Below, one piece after another: positions 20,935 to 33,409 of a stretch of DNA of 64,000 bases. The notes beneath the pieces are model-generated. The model searched no databases. It saw only the letters and a list, made by a program, of their open reading frames with translations, and was not told the origin of the DNA. The stretch comes from Sternotherus odoratus (Eukaryota; Chordata; Testudines; Kinosternidae), in the NCBI GenBank assembly GCA_032164245.1, contig JAVMKO010000004.1:33023626-33087625 (forward strand). The letters run 5' to 3'. Position 1 is the first letter of the stretch; each line of letters starts with the position of its first letter. A program made the translations under genes and the position numbers.

Positions 20935-23400
20935 AGTTACATAATTCATTGACTTTTCTCACCTTGTGATCCTTTGCAGAGACATTGGAGCTGTCACTTT
21001 GGCACACAATGCAACAGGCATGATATTCAGCTTTATACCTGCTATTTGTTGCAATTACGTTTTTAAATGAATCCTGTCAAACAATAGTGTCTGTTAGCAC
21101 TTTGTTGCATTGAGGTTTTTTTTCTTAATTTGTTGCTTTGCAAAAGTTGTATTGTTTGGTATTTTTCTAACAGATTCTTATTTCATTCTGTCCTGCTCTG
21201 TAAGTCTGGTTGAGGGTGCTGATAATTATTAATCATTTTTTTAATTCATGTTTAGAAATTGGCATAACATAAGCTGTGAAGATTGCTATAAATTGCAAAG
21301 GTAAATCAGTACGATGCCATACAGCTATTTCCAACTATCAAACTTAATTTAAAAACGGGGGGGGGGGGGGGGCGAGGAGAAATTGTTCAGCAAAAACCTA
21401 ATTCATCCTGGAATTTTTGACCAGCTGTAGCTTATCTATATAATGCCCATTCTATTGAATGGGGAAGTTAACATGCAGGCTTATGCCAAACCAGAAAGAA
21501 GTTATGATTGACATTTTCTTATTTGTTTAATGAACGTAAAAGGTACATATCGTTTCTTAGTCTTTAGTCTGAGCTCCATTTTGTAGCAGAAGTGACTGAG
21601 CTCATTTGAACAGTTAGTGCTGCATGTAAATGTACTGAACAGTTAGTGCTGCATGTAAATGTACTGGACAAGAACCAGATCATAAACAAAAGAACAGTAG
21701 GCCTTCAATAGACTAGGCACAAGATCAGAATATTAACCATGAATCCTGCCTAGGTAAAAATGCCTTTTGCTTGGTCATGGTGTATAAGAGGGTTTCATGC
21801 TTCTCTTTCTGGTATGGCTGGTGCCACAATCACCCCAGGCATCTTATTTCATTCAGATGCCTGCTTCTTAATGAGCTGATCTTTAGAGAAGTAATTCTTT
21901 GATGCTTTAGAGAAGTAACCCTGTTGCACCTTCATCACTTACTTTCCTTTCGGATAGTTCATGGGCTATATGGCTTACTGCATAGTACATTCAGACCAGG
22001 TGCAGTTGCAAGAATATTTACAGTCAGCCTTAGGATTGTTTTATTGAGTCACACTTTTGCATTCCAAAGAATCTAAAAGTGAAATATACCCATCAACAAA
22101 GTTAAGAGAGTTAGCAAAACACTAAATGGTGAGGTTAGTGTTATTTGATAAATGTCAGTGTCATTAGACAATGACATTTTACATATCAGTATGTTTAAAA
22201 AAAAAGAGAAAGGAACAAGATGGGATAAGGCATAATACGGTGGTGACTATATTTAACATTTCTTTAAGTCTTTTTGACTTGTACCTCTGAGATTACTTTA
22301 AGAAGATTATATTATGTGGCTAAATACAGTACACAATTTCCTTTCCACATACATCTGGCATGGAGTTTACTTATGGAATCATATTCGTACAGTTAACCCA
22401 ATAAGTGTGGAAATACTCAGAATGCTCCTTTGGTGAATTGGAGGTGCTTTTATAGCTTGTCTCCCTCTTGTAATTCATTTGTGGTTTGTATGTTCAACTG
22501 TCTTTTAATCCATAAAACCCATACACTCACCAAAAAGATTTTCTTCTTCTTATCTAGATTTCAACAATTAACTGATCTAGTTTTAAACCTCCACTCTTCC
22601 ACTAGAAATTTTTAGATCTGAATATGTTTTCTGAAGGAAAAATTAATGCAGAACTGAGTGGTGGAAGTACGAAGGCAGAATATGTACACTGAGTAGTGAA
22701 AGTCACAAAGGAGAGTGGTGGTTCTTGGGTTTTTGTTCACTACTGTTATTTCATCATGCCAGTACATAATGAGATGCCATTCATTTTGGAAGGTAGTGTG
22801 GTGATTTGAAGGGATGTGTTTTCCAAGGTTCATTCAAGCATTAGTGGAGGTTAGGAACTAGTTTCTAATCTCAGTAAGAAAGTTTAAATTCAAACTATCT
22901 CCATTGGCTTCAATGAAATATTACACTGTATTAGAGTAACTGGCATTGGAATTGTGTGTATGGAATGCAAAGTCTCACTGAATCCAGCATTGGTAAAAGC
23001 AAAATGAAAGGCTGCAGGCTTGGCTTGACAAAGAACATGAATACAGACCAGGGGAAATTGCAGATGTAAATCCACAAATGCCAATCCATGATTTTAGATT
23101 CTACATCAGTAAAACAGTAATCACAGGCGGTAATGCGTTTCCTTCAGAAGACATGAAAAGAGCTTAGATTAATGACAGGGTGGATTTCTGTTGTCCCAAC
23201 CATCATACTGTAGAAATTATAAGGCAGGACAGTGGCGAGAGATGGTTACTTGAATTACAATTACTCAGTAACTTTCTTGCTTTTTTTCCCTTTTCTTTGA
23301 AATTGGGACCATTTGGAGGAACATCAGTAAATCCTATTGCTTTTGTCTTTTGCAGATGTTTCCTGATTTATTTCTACATAATCTGAAAAATTAAATTTTG
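20935..23400. other. Unique AT-rich DNA
   Basis: No gene or dispersed repeat recognised. It contains a 16-bp G-run (21357-21372), and the AT-rich stretch 21060-21340 has several TAAT-type words (TGATAATTATTAATC). A perfect 29-bp tandem duplication lies at 21607-21664. Confidence 0.45.
21607..21664 (+). repeat. Perfect 29-bp tandem duplication
   Basis: TGAACAGTTAGTGCTGCATG plus nine further bases occurs at 21607-21635 and again, unchanged, at 21636-21664. The identity suggests a recent or slippage-maintained duplication. Confidence 0.95.
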
Positions 23401-26115
23401 CTAAAAACTTATTTTACAAGTTCTCAGGAAAGATGCCAATTGTTTACATGCCTAAATTTTAAATGACTTGATCTGGTGTTCTCCTTTTGTTTCAGATGAG
23501 CAAATGGAGACAAGCTATGGTGTCAAAACTTTTTCAGATTGATTGAGTCAAGGAGCCCTTCATTTCCCTCTGCTGCCTTTACAGTCTTTGCTTCCAGCAG
23601 TCCTCCTTATTGTCAATCCGTCACCCACCTTTGCAGAAAGGCTTTAGGTGGGTGAGTTTATGTGGTGGGATTTGGTCTCCCCCTTCTCTCCCTGCCCACT
23701 TGAATTCTTTTGTGATCTAGTATGCACCAAGAATCAATTTAGTTTCTATTGCACAATTAGAGCATATATAAATTCCAAATAGAAGTGCTGGAGCACTATA
23801 TAGATTCAGCTGGACTCTTCAAATCTTATATGTACATATAAGTAAGATAATTCAGGGTTGGAAGTGGTTGTCATCTGGGGCTGAAAAAGAGCTTACCTGA
23901 AGATATTCTGCTATTTAGCTCACTCCAATGAAGGCATTATGTCATTAGCAGGGATGATGGTACAGTAACTTCTCAACCATGTCTTTGCCATAAGTAGTCT
24001 TCTCCTCACAGCAAATGTAGGGAGAGAACTTTGTGAGATATGGATCCTTCATAAGTTTCAAAGAGTTTGGATGCGGTCCAGATAACAATCTGTTGTGGAT
24101 GCTTATCCATACCGAATCTTGACTAGTTGAGAGATTTTCTGCATTTTTTCATTCAATAGGGAGTTTTGAAGTCCAGAATGGAGCAGCAGAAGGTGAAGGA
24201 GAGTTCAGCTATGAAACAGTCATCCATATTTGCTGGGGCAATTTTGTATGAGCAATGAAATGAATGCAGAAATTAAAACAGGGGGAACATTTGCTACTGT
24301 ACTAACTAAAAATAAAAAATCCAGAAACGCCATGCAGGTTTTACTGTTATGGCTTATTTGCTATATGTTTAGTTTTTAAATAAAAGGGAATAGAACCAAT
24401 ATAAAGTTTGTGAGGAAATACCTCACAGGAGGTCAGAGATATAAGGTCAATCTCCAAGTCAACAAGTCATACTGTGTGGATGGACCACAAGGAATAAGTG
24501 AAAATGTGATTGTGAAAGGCTTGATGACAATCCTAAGCTGAATTCTGCTCTCACTTACACTGGTGCAAATTCTGAGCAACTTCATCGTCTCATTAGAGTC
24601 ACTCTATTGGCAATAAGAGAACCAGAACTGTGTTTAGCCCCTGTATCAAAACACATACATCCCCAAGCTGCCTATGTGCATCTGTTTTTTATGTTTAAGT
24701 CTTGTCTTATATAGTTTAACATTTTCTTGCTTGTAGCCTCAGGGATATTTAAGCAAGATGAGCCTTTTTACCTAAGGGACCATAAAAAGGGAAGAGTTAA
24801 CAAGGGGCTATGAGGTGTTATGGCAAGGGTGATGAGGTGTATTTATTGGAACTCTGTACAATAGTTTGCACACCCAGTGAAAGAGGCAGAATTCATGTTT
24901 CACCAGTTTCTTGGGGAAGGGGAAAAATGAAGCTTTTCTCAACAGCGATTCATCAATCTGTATGTATGTGTGCACAGGAAGTCATGAGACACAATCTTTG
25001 ACATGTTAAAGATTCTGAACTTGGCCAGTGTTCCAAATCCCGTGCTGAACACTGATGAAAATCTACTGCTGGCAAACCTGAGGCTGTCACAAATTTAAGC
25101 CATTACACTCAGTCATATTTATTTTACACTAATGGTAGATCAGTCTTAATAAAGCCAAACTCCTCTGCTAGTTTCAGTTACAAAGAGAATCTATGTGGTA
25201 TAATGACATCAACTACTAGACAGCATGCATTTGGCTTTCTCACCAGTGGGAGGGTATGGACAAATTCTTCACAGCCACTTTGGTAAATAATAGATGTATT
25301 TAGCTCCTCTTCCTGCCAAAAATATACTAGGAATTTGGCTTTCAGGCTCTCCAAATTTGGCTCAGCCAAGCAACTTAGCTCTGAAATCTCAGTAAGCAGC
25401 ATTGTGCTGATTCATTATTTAATCATCCATATCACCCCAACAAGATTATTAAGAATAACCCACATCCAAAATGCCCATGTGAAAAGAGAGACCTGCCATC
25501 TCCAGACACAGTGTCTTGATTACAGATAACAGCCAGATTTTTATTTAGGAGTTTCAAGGTGAGGCAGACAAAATAGTATTTCTCCTGTCTTCCACTTCCT
25601 ATGATCGGCTGTTCTTTAGAGTGTATTAATGCTTCCTGGGGTAAAAGAGAAAATAGTCTGCATGTGTGTGTATGTGTACATAATATTAAGAGGCTGGACA
25701 AGTTTCTGAGGAAGAGAGTGATTCCTACAGGACATTTTTTTTTAAATCAAAAGTTTTGTTAAAAGGAGTATTTATCAAACCTGTAACATAGTTGGGGCGG
25801 GGGGAAGAATTTTTAAGTTTTGGGGTGTCAATCCAAAGAGTAACTGTATAGTTTAATGATAGCATAATACTTACATGTATTGTTTCTTAGACACTTTCTG
25901 CCCTTTAAATATGATTGTTAAAATATTTTCTTTCGGGAGATTCTAGGAAGTGTTGTCAGACTGAAAATATCTGAGATTTGCACTGGTTGTGACCCAAGTG
26001 TGTACAGATCCTTCCATTTCAATGACATTCTTCAGAATTCATTACCTAATGAAAGATTCAGTATTTTTGCACATGCACAAACAATTCTGCAGTCCCAGAA
26101 TTGCAAAAGAACTCC
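23401..26115. other. Unique DNA, no gene seen
   Basis: A splice-acceptor-like TTCTCCTTTTGTTTCAG ends at 23495, but no supported exon follows it. A stretch at 24540-24620 (GAATTCTGCTCTCACTTACA) resembles old palindromic repeats. Otherwise featureless. Confidence 0.45.
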
Positions 26116-26117
26116 AG

Positions 26118-26405
26118 TGTAGACGGAACGGGAGGTACTGGATCTGATCGCAGTATGGGGAGAAGAATCTATGCAGGCAGAACTCCGTTCAAAAAAATGG
26201 AATGCCAATGGGCAGCAGAGACTGCGGGGACTGTGGGATAGCTACTCACAGTGCACCGCTCCGAGAGTCGATGCTAGCCATGGTATGGTGGATGCACCAC
26301 GCCCACTTAATGCGCTTAGTGGGGATACACACAATCGACTGTATAAAATCTCTTCAGAAAAATCGATTTCTATAAATTTGACCTAATTTTGTACAGTAGA
26401 TCTAC
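26118..26405 (+). mobile_element. hAT-type element, 3' portion
   Basis: CTGTGGGATAGCTACTCACA, GTGCACCGCTCCGAGAGTCG, TACACACAATCGACTGTATA and the end TTTTGTACAGTAGATCTACC match the right part of a common turtle hAT-derived element ending TTTTGTAGTGTAGACATACC. It abuts the next MITE directly. Confidence 0.6.
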
Positions 26406-26692
26406 CTTTAGGGTAGGTCTTCACTACTCGCCGGATCGGCGGGTAGCAAGCGATCTTTTAGAGATCGATTTCTCACGTCTCTTTAAGATGCGAGAAATTG
26501 ATCACCTGCAGCGCCCCCATTGACTCTGTAGGCGCAAGCTGGAGTCGACAGGGGAGTGCGCCACAAACTGCCACTGCCATGAGGACGGCAGGTAAGTCGG
26601 CTGAAGATACGCCAACTTCAGCTACGTGAATAAGGTAGCTGAAGTTGCGTATCTTCAGTCAATCCCACCCCCCTAGTGAAGACCAGCCCTTA
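26406..26692 (-). mobile_element. hAT-type MITE (same family as 8.7 kb)
   Basis: The left end GGGTAGGTCTTCACTACTCG and the right end CCTAGTGAAGACCAGCCC are inverted. Inside, CGGATCGGCGGGTAG, GAGAAATTGATCACC, GAGTCGAC and GTAGCTGAAGTTGCGTATCT are the 8.7-kb family blocks in reverse order. Confidence 0.75.
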
Positions 26693-26742
26693 GTTATACT
26701 TAACCTGACTGATAATTTCTCACTTACAGCTCTATTCTTTTG

Positions 26743-27525
26743 GGCAGAGATTGCCTTTATGTTCTGTGTCTGTACAGTGCCTAGCACAATAGGGTCCTTG
26801 TGACAGCGTGCAACAGACCTTTATGGCCCCTGCTGGAGGCACCCCACCCCAGAAAAGGAGTAGTGAAGGTGGGTCCTCCAGGCTTGCCTAAAGAGGCTGC
26901 ACAGAAGCAGCCAATCAGAGACCAGCAGGCTTAGCTAAAAGGAGCTGCAGGGCCTTAGTGCAAAGTTCCTGACTGGGATCTCCCTGGACACAGGAGCTCA
27001 ACTGCCTGCATTTGCTTAAGCTGAGAGAAGGGACCTGAGAACTTTAACCTGATGAGAAGAGGCTCAGGGAAGTAGCAGCAATGAATTGAATGGAGCAATA
27101 TGTAGCTGTTGTTTATAAGGTTTCTGGGTCAGAACCCAGAATAATTGACAGGCCCAGGTTTCCCACGGGTCACTGACAAAGTGGTGTAAACCCTGAAAAG
27201 GGGACAAGGCTTGTTGGGAAGCCCAAGAAAAGGACTGAATTTAAAGGGCCCAGACCCAGAGATAAAGACCCAGTTGAGGCAAACCATTTTTGTTGGACTC
27301 TTTGCTTCCCTGCAAGGGGTTCATTGTGACTATGTGACCCAGCTGGAGGGCTAAGCCACCAAAGACCATCCAAGCGAGGTTGACCATCTACAGGAGTGTC
27401 AGGAGTGGGAAAAGGACTGCAGTACTGCATGCAGTAGCAGGAGGCACCCAAGAGGTGAGTGCTTCCTGTTATAGTCCTGGTCCAGAACTGGAGCTCCTAG
27501 GCACTACTACTAAATACAAACAAAC
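26743..27525 (-). repeat. Ancient MIR-like retroposon split by an LTR
   Basis: TGTTCTGTGTCTGTACAGTG..CCTAGCACAATAGGGTCCT (to 26798) continues after 27473 as GTCCTGGTCCAGAACTGGAG..CTCCTAGGCACTACTACT. Joined conceptually, these are the inverse of a common amniote retroposon found at 47.4, 48.8 and 53.1 kb. The intervening 675 bp is a later insertion. Confidence 0.7.
26794..27478 (+). mobile_element. Solo LTR-like element, TSD GTCCT
   Basis: The element (26799-27473, 675 bp) begins TGTGACAGCG and ends CCTGTTATA, close to the canonical TG..CA. It is flanked on both sides by GTCCT, a 5-bp TSD, and it interrupts an older retroposon, which fixes the boundaries well. No internal retroviral or gypsy coding sequence is present, so it is best read as a solo LTR. 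The superfamily is unknown. A 93-codon minus-strand frame inside is not a gene. Confidence 0.75.
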
Positions 27526-30520
27526 AGTTCAATAGTGTGACCAGCAAGTGGTTCATTGTAGCTAAAGTGTGGCTGGAAATGGCAGCATTTCAAGTGACCA
27601 GTATGTTGGGTTTCCAAAGATTTAATCAGCTGTTGAAAATCCATGTAATCCAAGAACAAAAATATTAAAATCTGACCATCACTAGTTGTCTAATTGTTAT
27701 GGCGATGAATTTAGCAACAGCTTGATGGCCAAATGACATCTCCCTTCAGAATTCTGTACTTTAGTAGTTCTGGTTTTGCTACTGAGTCTGTGGCTACAAG
27801 TAATTTGCTACTGTGCTTAAGGCTTTCACCTCTCTTGAGTTATGGTCCCAACCCACATGAGTGAACAATGAGGATAAATATTGTGTGCTATTTATCACCA
27901 ATTTGTATATGATATATTGCACAGCCTTTCAAAAATCTTACTATGTTATTATACAACTATTTTCTAGTCTTTTCCCCTAAGTGTGAGGTCCATAGTGTGA
28001 AATGCATGTAGAATATTTAGCAGACAGCTGTGAATTATGAGGCTCTAATTCTATTGAGGGGCTCTGGTGATGTCATACAAAACATAAAAACAAAGTGTTT
28101 GAGTGGTTTTTGAAGTTACAAGAACCTCTTGATGGGAGGTATAGTCCTATATTTTCAAATATATTTATCTTGTTAATCTGTAAAATACATGGGGCTGATT
28201 TATAAGATCTTGTTGCATGCCATCTGTAAAAGTTTTTTTCCTGGTAGCTGTATGTTGTTTTGAGAGACTCCTTTTCTCGTTTTATAAATGATTCCCTGTC
28301 CTCATTCATTCTGAAGTCAAAATGATTTGACATTTTGACAGCTGAATTTTTTTCTGGGAAATAACCCACTTAACAAAATTCAGATTCATCCATCATTCTT
28401 AATCATTTTATTAGGTTGTGTATAAGAAAAAGAGCCTTACATACATAATGATTAGGATAGTTTGGAGCACAGACTCCAGGAAACAAAAATGCAAAAACAT
28501 GTAAGTCTGAGAAGAACAATTTTAAAATGTGAGCTTGTGGGGTTTGGTGGTAAGAGGTAGTTCTACAATACGTCTGACCAGTTTAACATGCTTGGTATGG
28601 AGAGATGGGGCAGATAGCATGCTTCTCCACTGTAACGTTTAATAGAGATGCAGCCTGCCACTCAGTTTCATCCTTGTGTAGTTTGACCTGTGTGTCCTGA
28701 TCAAGGACTTATTGTAGTAACTAATCTAGACTATACTGAAAATGACTGCCCCATACACCCATTTGAGTGGAAGATTGCAGGCTTTTCTGTGCCCACTATA
28801 GAAAAGCCAGCAATCCCTTTTCAAGTTTCCAAAGAAACAGTTTTAAAAAATAAATCACATCATCAAGCTAATGAAACTTGTTCAATTTCCAACAAGCTCT
28901 GTAGCTGAAGAGGAGCTTCCTTGACTTCTGTGCAGTTGTTTCTGTGTACACCTCACTGCAAGATCCGGCCCTATGTTGGTAACATACATGTTGATGGGGA
29001 TCAAGAAGTGCAGTGAATTCCACAATCTTATACTTCTTTATACTTACTTAATGAGTCAATTTTGCATTAGGCCATCAGTTTCCGTGCCTTAAAATAAACA
29101 AAGTGCTTTAGGACAAGAGCTTTTCTTTTAATTTTTGTCAAGCGGAAACACAATCTCCATAGCACCACGTCGGAGTAAATTAAAAATTCCTTCATTACAT
29201 TTTGGAGAGAGAAGACGCTTTAAAAATTGTTATTGTACTATATCTTAAATATCTTACCCTGAAAGTGATGGTAAAAAGAATGTAACTGTGGTAAATAGGG
29301 AAACAATAGGGAAAGGCCTCAATATTTTAAGGAAAAGGAGTATGGTATTTGAAATAATTGTACTTCCCAATGATAAAGCAATTATTTTTTGCTTTTAGTT
29401 GTAATACTTTCTCTCAGTATCAGTAGCTGCTAAATAAGTCCCCATAATTTTTCAAGGGTGTAACTTGCAGCAAGACAGCAGTAACAATTACATATTGTTT
29501 TCAGATAAGATGCCATTTTCCTTTCTGGCAGACAGCAATGGGTTTTAATGTGTAACATTTGTTTAACGGAGCACACAGATGCTTCCTTGACAATTGCAAA
29601 GGAAGAAAAGAAAGGAAAACAAAAAGACAGAGAAAATATAACTAGCAAATGGGAAACTCAACTTCCATGACAATTAGTCGTATCAATCCTTGTGATGTAC
29701 TAGGTATCTTTATGTACATTTTTATCTCCTATAATGCATAAAATATCTGATAGTAGACCTATTTGTAGTGGGATAGGTCACATCACATGCTATTGTGCTG
29801 AAGCATTGATTTGATTTTTCAAAAAAAAAATGTGGTAGTACGAGAATATTAATATTTGCTACCCGAAGCCCCCAAACCTGCTGGAGGTTATATAGTATGT
29901 TGGTATTTATATTCTTATTCTTACTGACAGAGCAGTATAGATTTTAATTTTGATTACACATGAGACCATTATGCTAGCTAAGGCTAGCTATCCATTCATG
30001 ACTGGGCGAGTATCAGTAGACAACACCTCACTTTTGTAGCAAAGAAGAAACGTGTTAAAACTTGCCAGAGGTTCAACGATATAAACAAATCTTTGTTGCA
30101 GGACTGGTGTTGGCAATCTAAGTTGGGATGGGTCTTGTAGCCTGTTATGACTTCCTGGTCACAACTGGTTGGGTAAACCTCTACATCAGCAACAATTCTT
30201 GAGTCACTGATACTCTCAGGATATCAGGACCAAATATAATTTCCAAGAGATGCTTAAGCTGAAGGTAATATTATGCAGCTGGACCAGATAGGTTGCTTTC
30301 CCTTATTTTGGGGGGGCAATTGAACTTTATTTTTATTTGATTTATACACACACACACACACTTTGCAGAGGTTTATTTTTTTCACTATTGAAAAAAATAG
30401 TATCCTGATCTTAGTACTAATGAACTGTACTTAAGCAAACAAGCGAACACCACCACTTTGCATTTAGATACAAAGATGGCAGGCACCTTAAATATCAAGG
30501 TAAGGGAGAACTTAGAAATA
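27526..30520. other. Unique DNA, no feature seen
   Basis: Roughly 3 kb of AT-rich sequence without recognisable genes or mobile elements. An A-run lies near 29821-29830. Confidence 0.5.
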
Positions 30521-30523
30521 GGG

Positions 30524-30786
30524 TGTTGTGGAATAAAGACCACTCTTATATTTTGGATTCAGAAATTAGCCTGAGGCCTTTATTGCAGTCAAGCACCGGT
30601 GCTTGGGGAGGGAACATCAGTCTGACACCTGCAAGTGCAGACTGGCTATCTCCTCCTCTTTCCAACATTCAACATGATTTTAAAGATCCTTATTAATTAT
30701 GCAAGTGTCATACATATGGATCATGCAAGCATCACACATCCATATGACACTTTCCGATCTGGAAAAGTCCCAAACTTTACTTACTT
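30524..30786 (-). mobile_element. LTR fragment (R-U5-like end)
   Basis: Read on the minus strand it contains a poly(A) signal (GCAATAAAGGCC) followed about 60 bases later by TCTTTATTCCACAACA, an arrangement typical of an endogenous-retrovirus LTR 3' end finishing in CA. On the plus strand this gives a TG boundary at 30524. The other end is not resolved because another LTR is inserted at 30792. No retroviral coding sequence was seen nearby. Confidence 0.5.
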
Positions 30787-31491
30787 GTGCCTGTAGCGGG
30801 GTGACCACCCGCTCCCTGCCTGAAGGGGTTGAAACAGCCCAGGAAGGGGGTTGTGGCCGGGAGCCAGCAAACTCCCAGCCTGACTGGGGAGTTAGGCTCA
30901 GATGGGAGGCCAAACACTCACAGGCCTGTATAAAGGCTGTGAGGCAGGGAAACAGAGAGAGTCTCCTTCTCTAGGGGGAAGGGAGACAGGCCTAGCTGCT
31001 GGGAGCCTGAGTAGTGTCCAGGGTGGTTCAGGGCTGGGGCTAGGCATGAGGAGCTGGGGAAGCTCTAGCCTGGGAGCCCTAGCTGCAGGGCCTATAAGAA
31101 GGCCCCACCCAGGGGTACTGGGGTTGCAGGGGGCAGCCCCAGGCTAGCAATAGAAGCAGCAGGCCAACCCCCTTTGCTGGTGATGAGAGGCCATGATACT
31201 GCAGTCTGCCTCAGTGAGCGGGGGCAAGTGGTGACTGGCAGTGGCCTAGTCTGAGGCAAGGTGGGGATGGGGGTGGAGGGTTCCCCAGGGAGGGGAGACC
31301 CTTAGACTTGAGGGGGTTCTGTAGGGGTGCAGCACCCTCAGTTAGAGGGAACTGGGGTCCGGGAGGGACACGGGGCCAGAGCAGGAGCGGGACATCGGCC
31401 TGCAGAGGGCGCTCCGGGCGCTGGAGAGCTAATTTCCAGACAAGCCTCCGGGAGGCACCGCAGGAGTGAGTCGCCGCCCTGCTATAGTGCC
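30787..31491 (+). mobile_element. Solo LTR-like element, TSD GTGCC
   Basis: The element (30792-31486, 695 bp) starts TGTAGCGGGG and ends CCTGCTATA, flanked on both sides by GTGCC. A TATA-box candidate TATAAAG lies at 30929-30935. Its first 60 bases match the minus-strand copy at 35.8-36.5 kb and the fragment at 38.83 kb. It is GC-rich against AT-rich flanks, and the frames inside it are not genes. Confidence 0.8.
30929..30935 (+). promoter_or_regulatory. TATA-box candidate in LTR
   Basis: CCTGTATAAAGGCTG within the solo LTR. The related copies have TATAAG (minus strand, near 36321) and TATAAAAG (38898-38905) at the equivalent place, which supports a shared ancestral promoter. Confidence 0.55.
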
Positions 31492-31785
31492 ATATAAGGA
31501 ATAAATGCTATCAAGTACCAATCAAATCATAGTATTAACATTGGTTTTGATAAAAACGTGTTTTTCGGTAGGAACTGGATAGTTTTGGTCAGCTTATCAT
31601 TTTACAAGGCTAAATGTGGATATTTTTGCGGTTAGCAGGGAAGCAGGCTTAAACCATAATTCTTTGCTCTTTATAGCAGGCCTCATGTTAACCTGACTAT
31701 ACTTTAGGCCTGAAGTGAAGCCATCCTAAATTTGCTTCCATAAGGGTAAAGATGGATCCATTATATGAGATTGTCTAAATACTTT
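31492..31785. other. Unique DNA
   Basis: No clear feature. It could include the remainder of the minus-strand LTR that starts at 30524, but no confident boundary was found. Confidence 0.35.
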
Positions 31786-31789
31786 ATAA

Positions 31790-31960
31790 ATGTAATTAAT
31801 TAATCCTTGCAACATCCTTGGGGGGTAAATATTATTTCTAATTCATGATGTTTCAAGTGCAGAACTGAGGAGTAAGTTGCCCGAGGTCACAGAGTGACAG
31901 AGATTATGAACAGAACTCAGATCTCTGGACTTCTGTTCCCATGTTCTATCCCTCCCTGCC
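31790..31960 (+). repeat. MIR-like retroposon fragment
   Basis: TAATCCTTGCAACATCCTTG, then AGTAAGTTGCCCGAGGTCAC, ACAGAACTCAGATCTCTGGA, in the order of the MIR consensus (sense). Confidence 0.7.
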
Positions 31961-32397
31961 CTGAAATAAACACTAGTAAATCATTCTAAGGAAGATATCC
32001 AAACAGGATAGTTGTGCATGCATCTAGCAAAAAGAAGAAAATCTTATTTAACGAGGTTTTCAACCTCTGAGGTTGTGCTTTAGTTTAGATCATGGAATGT
32101 GACATCCTTCTCTGATCCCATTCCAGGAGATGAGACAAACTGAAAAGCAGTGATATTCTGATATGGAAAACCAAACATCTGCCTAAGAACCAGGACAGTA
32201 GCGATGGCTGTCATCTACTCCTTGTGGCCTCTTCAGCCCTTCACTACAATTGGTGAAGGCTGATTGACACTCTTTATAAACAGACACAAATTTCAGTATC
32301 AAAAAGGAAGCACTGTCTAGTAGTTACAGCACAGAAACAAAGGAGAATTGATTTGACTGTCATAAATAGTTTTAATTTGAATCAAGGGCTGTACTTT
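31961..32397. other. Unique DNA
   Basis: No feature recognised. Confidence 0.5.
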
Positions 32398-32706
32398 CCA
32401 GTATTCAGGGCCAGCTCCAAGCACCAGCGCTCCAAGCTCATGCCTGGGGCGGCAAGCCGTGCAGGGCGGCCTGACATTCACTGTCAGGGCAGCAGTCAGA
32501 CTGTGTTCGGCGGCATTTCAGCGGGAGGTCAGAGGCTCCTGTGGATTCGGCGTCATTTTGGCTGCAGGGACGACAAGGCCGCAGGAACCATTGACCTCCT
32601 GCAGAACTGCCACCGAATCCATGACAGCCACGGACCTCCTGCAGGCGTGCCACTGAACTTCCATGCTTGGGGCGGCAAAAACCTTAGAGCCAGCCCTGCC
32701 ACTATT
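32398..32706. mobile_element. hAT MITE with 8-bp TSD (copy 2)
   Basis: The element (32406-32698) has ends CAGGGCCAGCTCC and GAGCCAGCCCTG, inverted. It is flanked by CCAGTATT and CCACTATT, an 8-bp TSD with one mismatch. It shares GTCAGGGCAGCAGT, GGCGGCAT and CTTGGGGCGGCAAAAACCTT with copy 1 at 13.3 kb. A 143-codon frame across it (32353-32784) is an accident of this repeat. Confidence 0.85.
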
Positions 32707-33405
32707 TGCAAATATCGATGCAGCCAAGAAATATTACACTTGCAATTCTGTTATCTACATGCTTTCCAAAAATTTTCAACTTGACCCCCGCTTTTTAATG
32801 AGCAACTATATCCATTCTGAACTTTTGTAGCTCTTTAAAATGACTACTCTCAAAAAAGAAGACAACGTGAGTCGATTTCAGTTCAGCAAGAGAAAGGGAC
32901 ATCATATCCTGACCTTGGAGCGCATACTTTGAGATGAGCCATTTTTTCAGCCCTCACATAAACAATTGAGTGGCACAAAAAGTAATACACAGCTATCATT
33001 TTGTTATAGATGATAGACTGGAGAATTGGGTGGTTTCAGAAGTGCTTTCTTGGATCAGTCGATAACTCTTGCTAATATCATACTCAGAATCATCTAAGGA
33101 AAAGTGATTCCCCAAACAGCTACAGATCAGGAAATGATTTCTCATTATTACCACCAGAAACCATGAATGAACCCACTGGAAAAGAAAACCAAACAAAAAA
33201 AAATTGTTACATAAAACAGAAATGTGTTCAGCTCAAATTCTACAACAGGTGCACATTTCTTTTTGCAGGCAAAAATCAAAGCATTTTCTTTCATGTTCCA
33301 TTTTATAATTCTTGTTAGATCTGAATTTTAGTAAATAAATGCAAAAATGTCCCAGCTGAGAAAGAATTGCATGTTTAAAATCAAAGGCTTAGGATTATGA
33401 ATTTT
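32707..33405. other. Unique AT-rich DNA
   Basis: No feature recognised apart from an A-run near 33195-33204. Confidence 0.5.
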
Positions 33406-33409
33406 AAGG

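Noticed and set aside
32353..32784. 143-codon frame as a gene
   Set aside because: It runs straight through a hAT MITE bounded by terminal repeats and TSDs.
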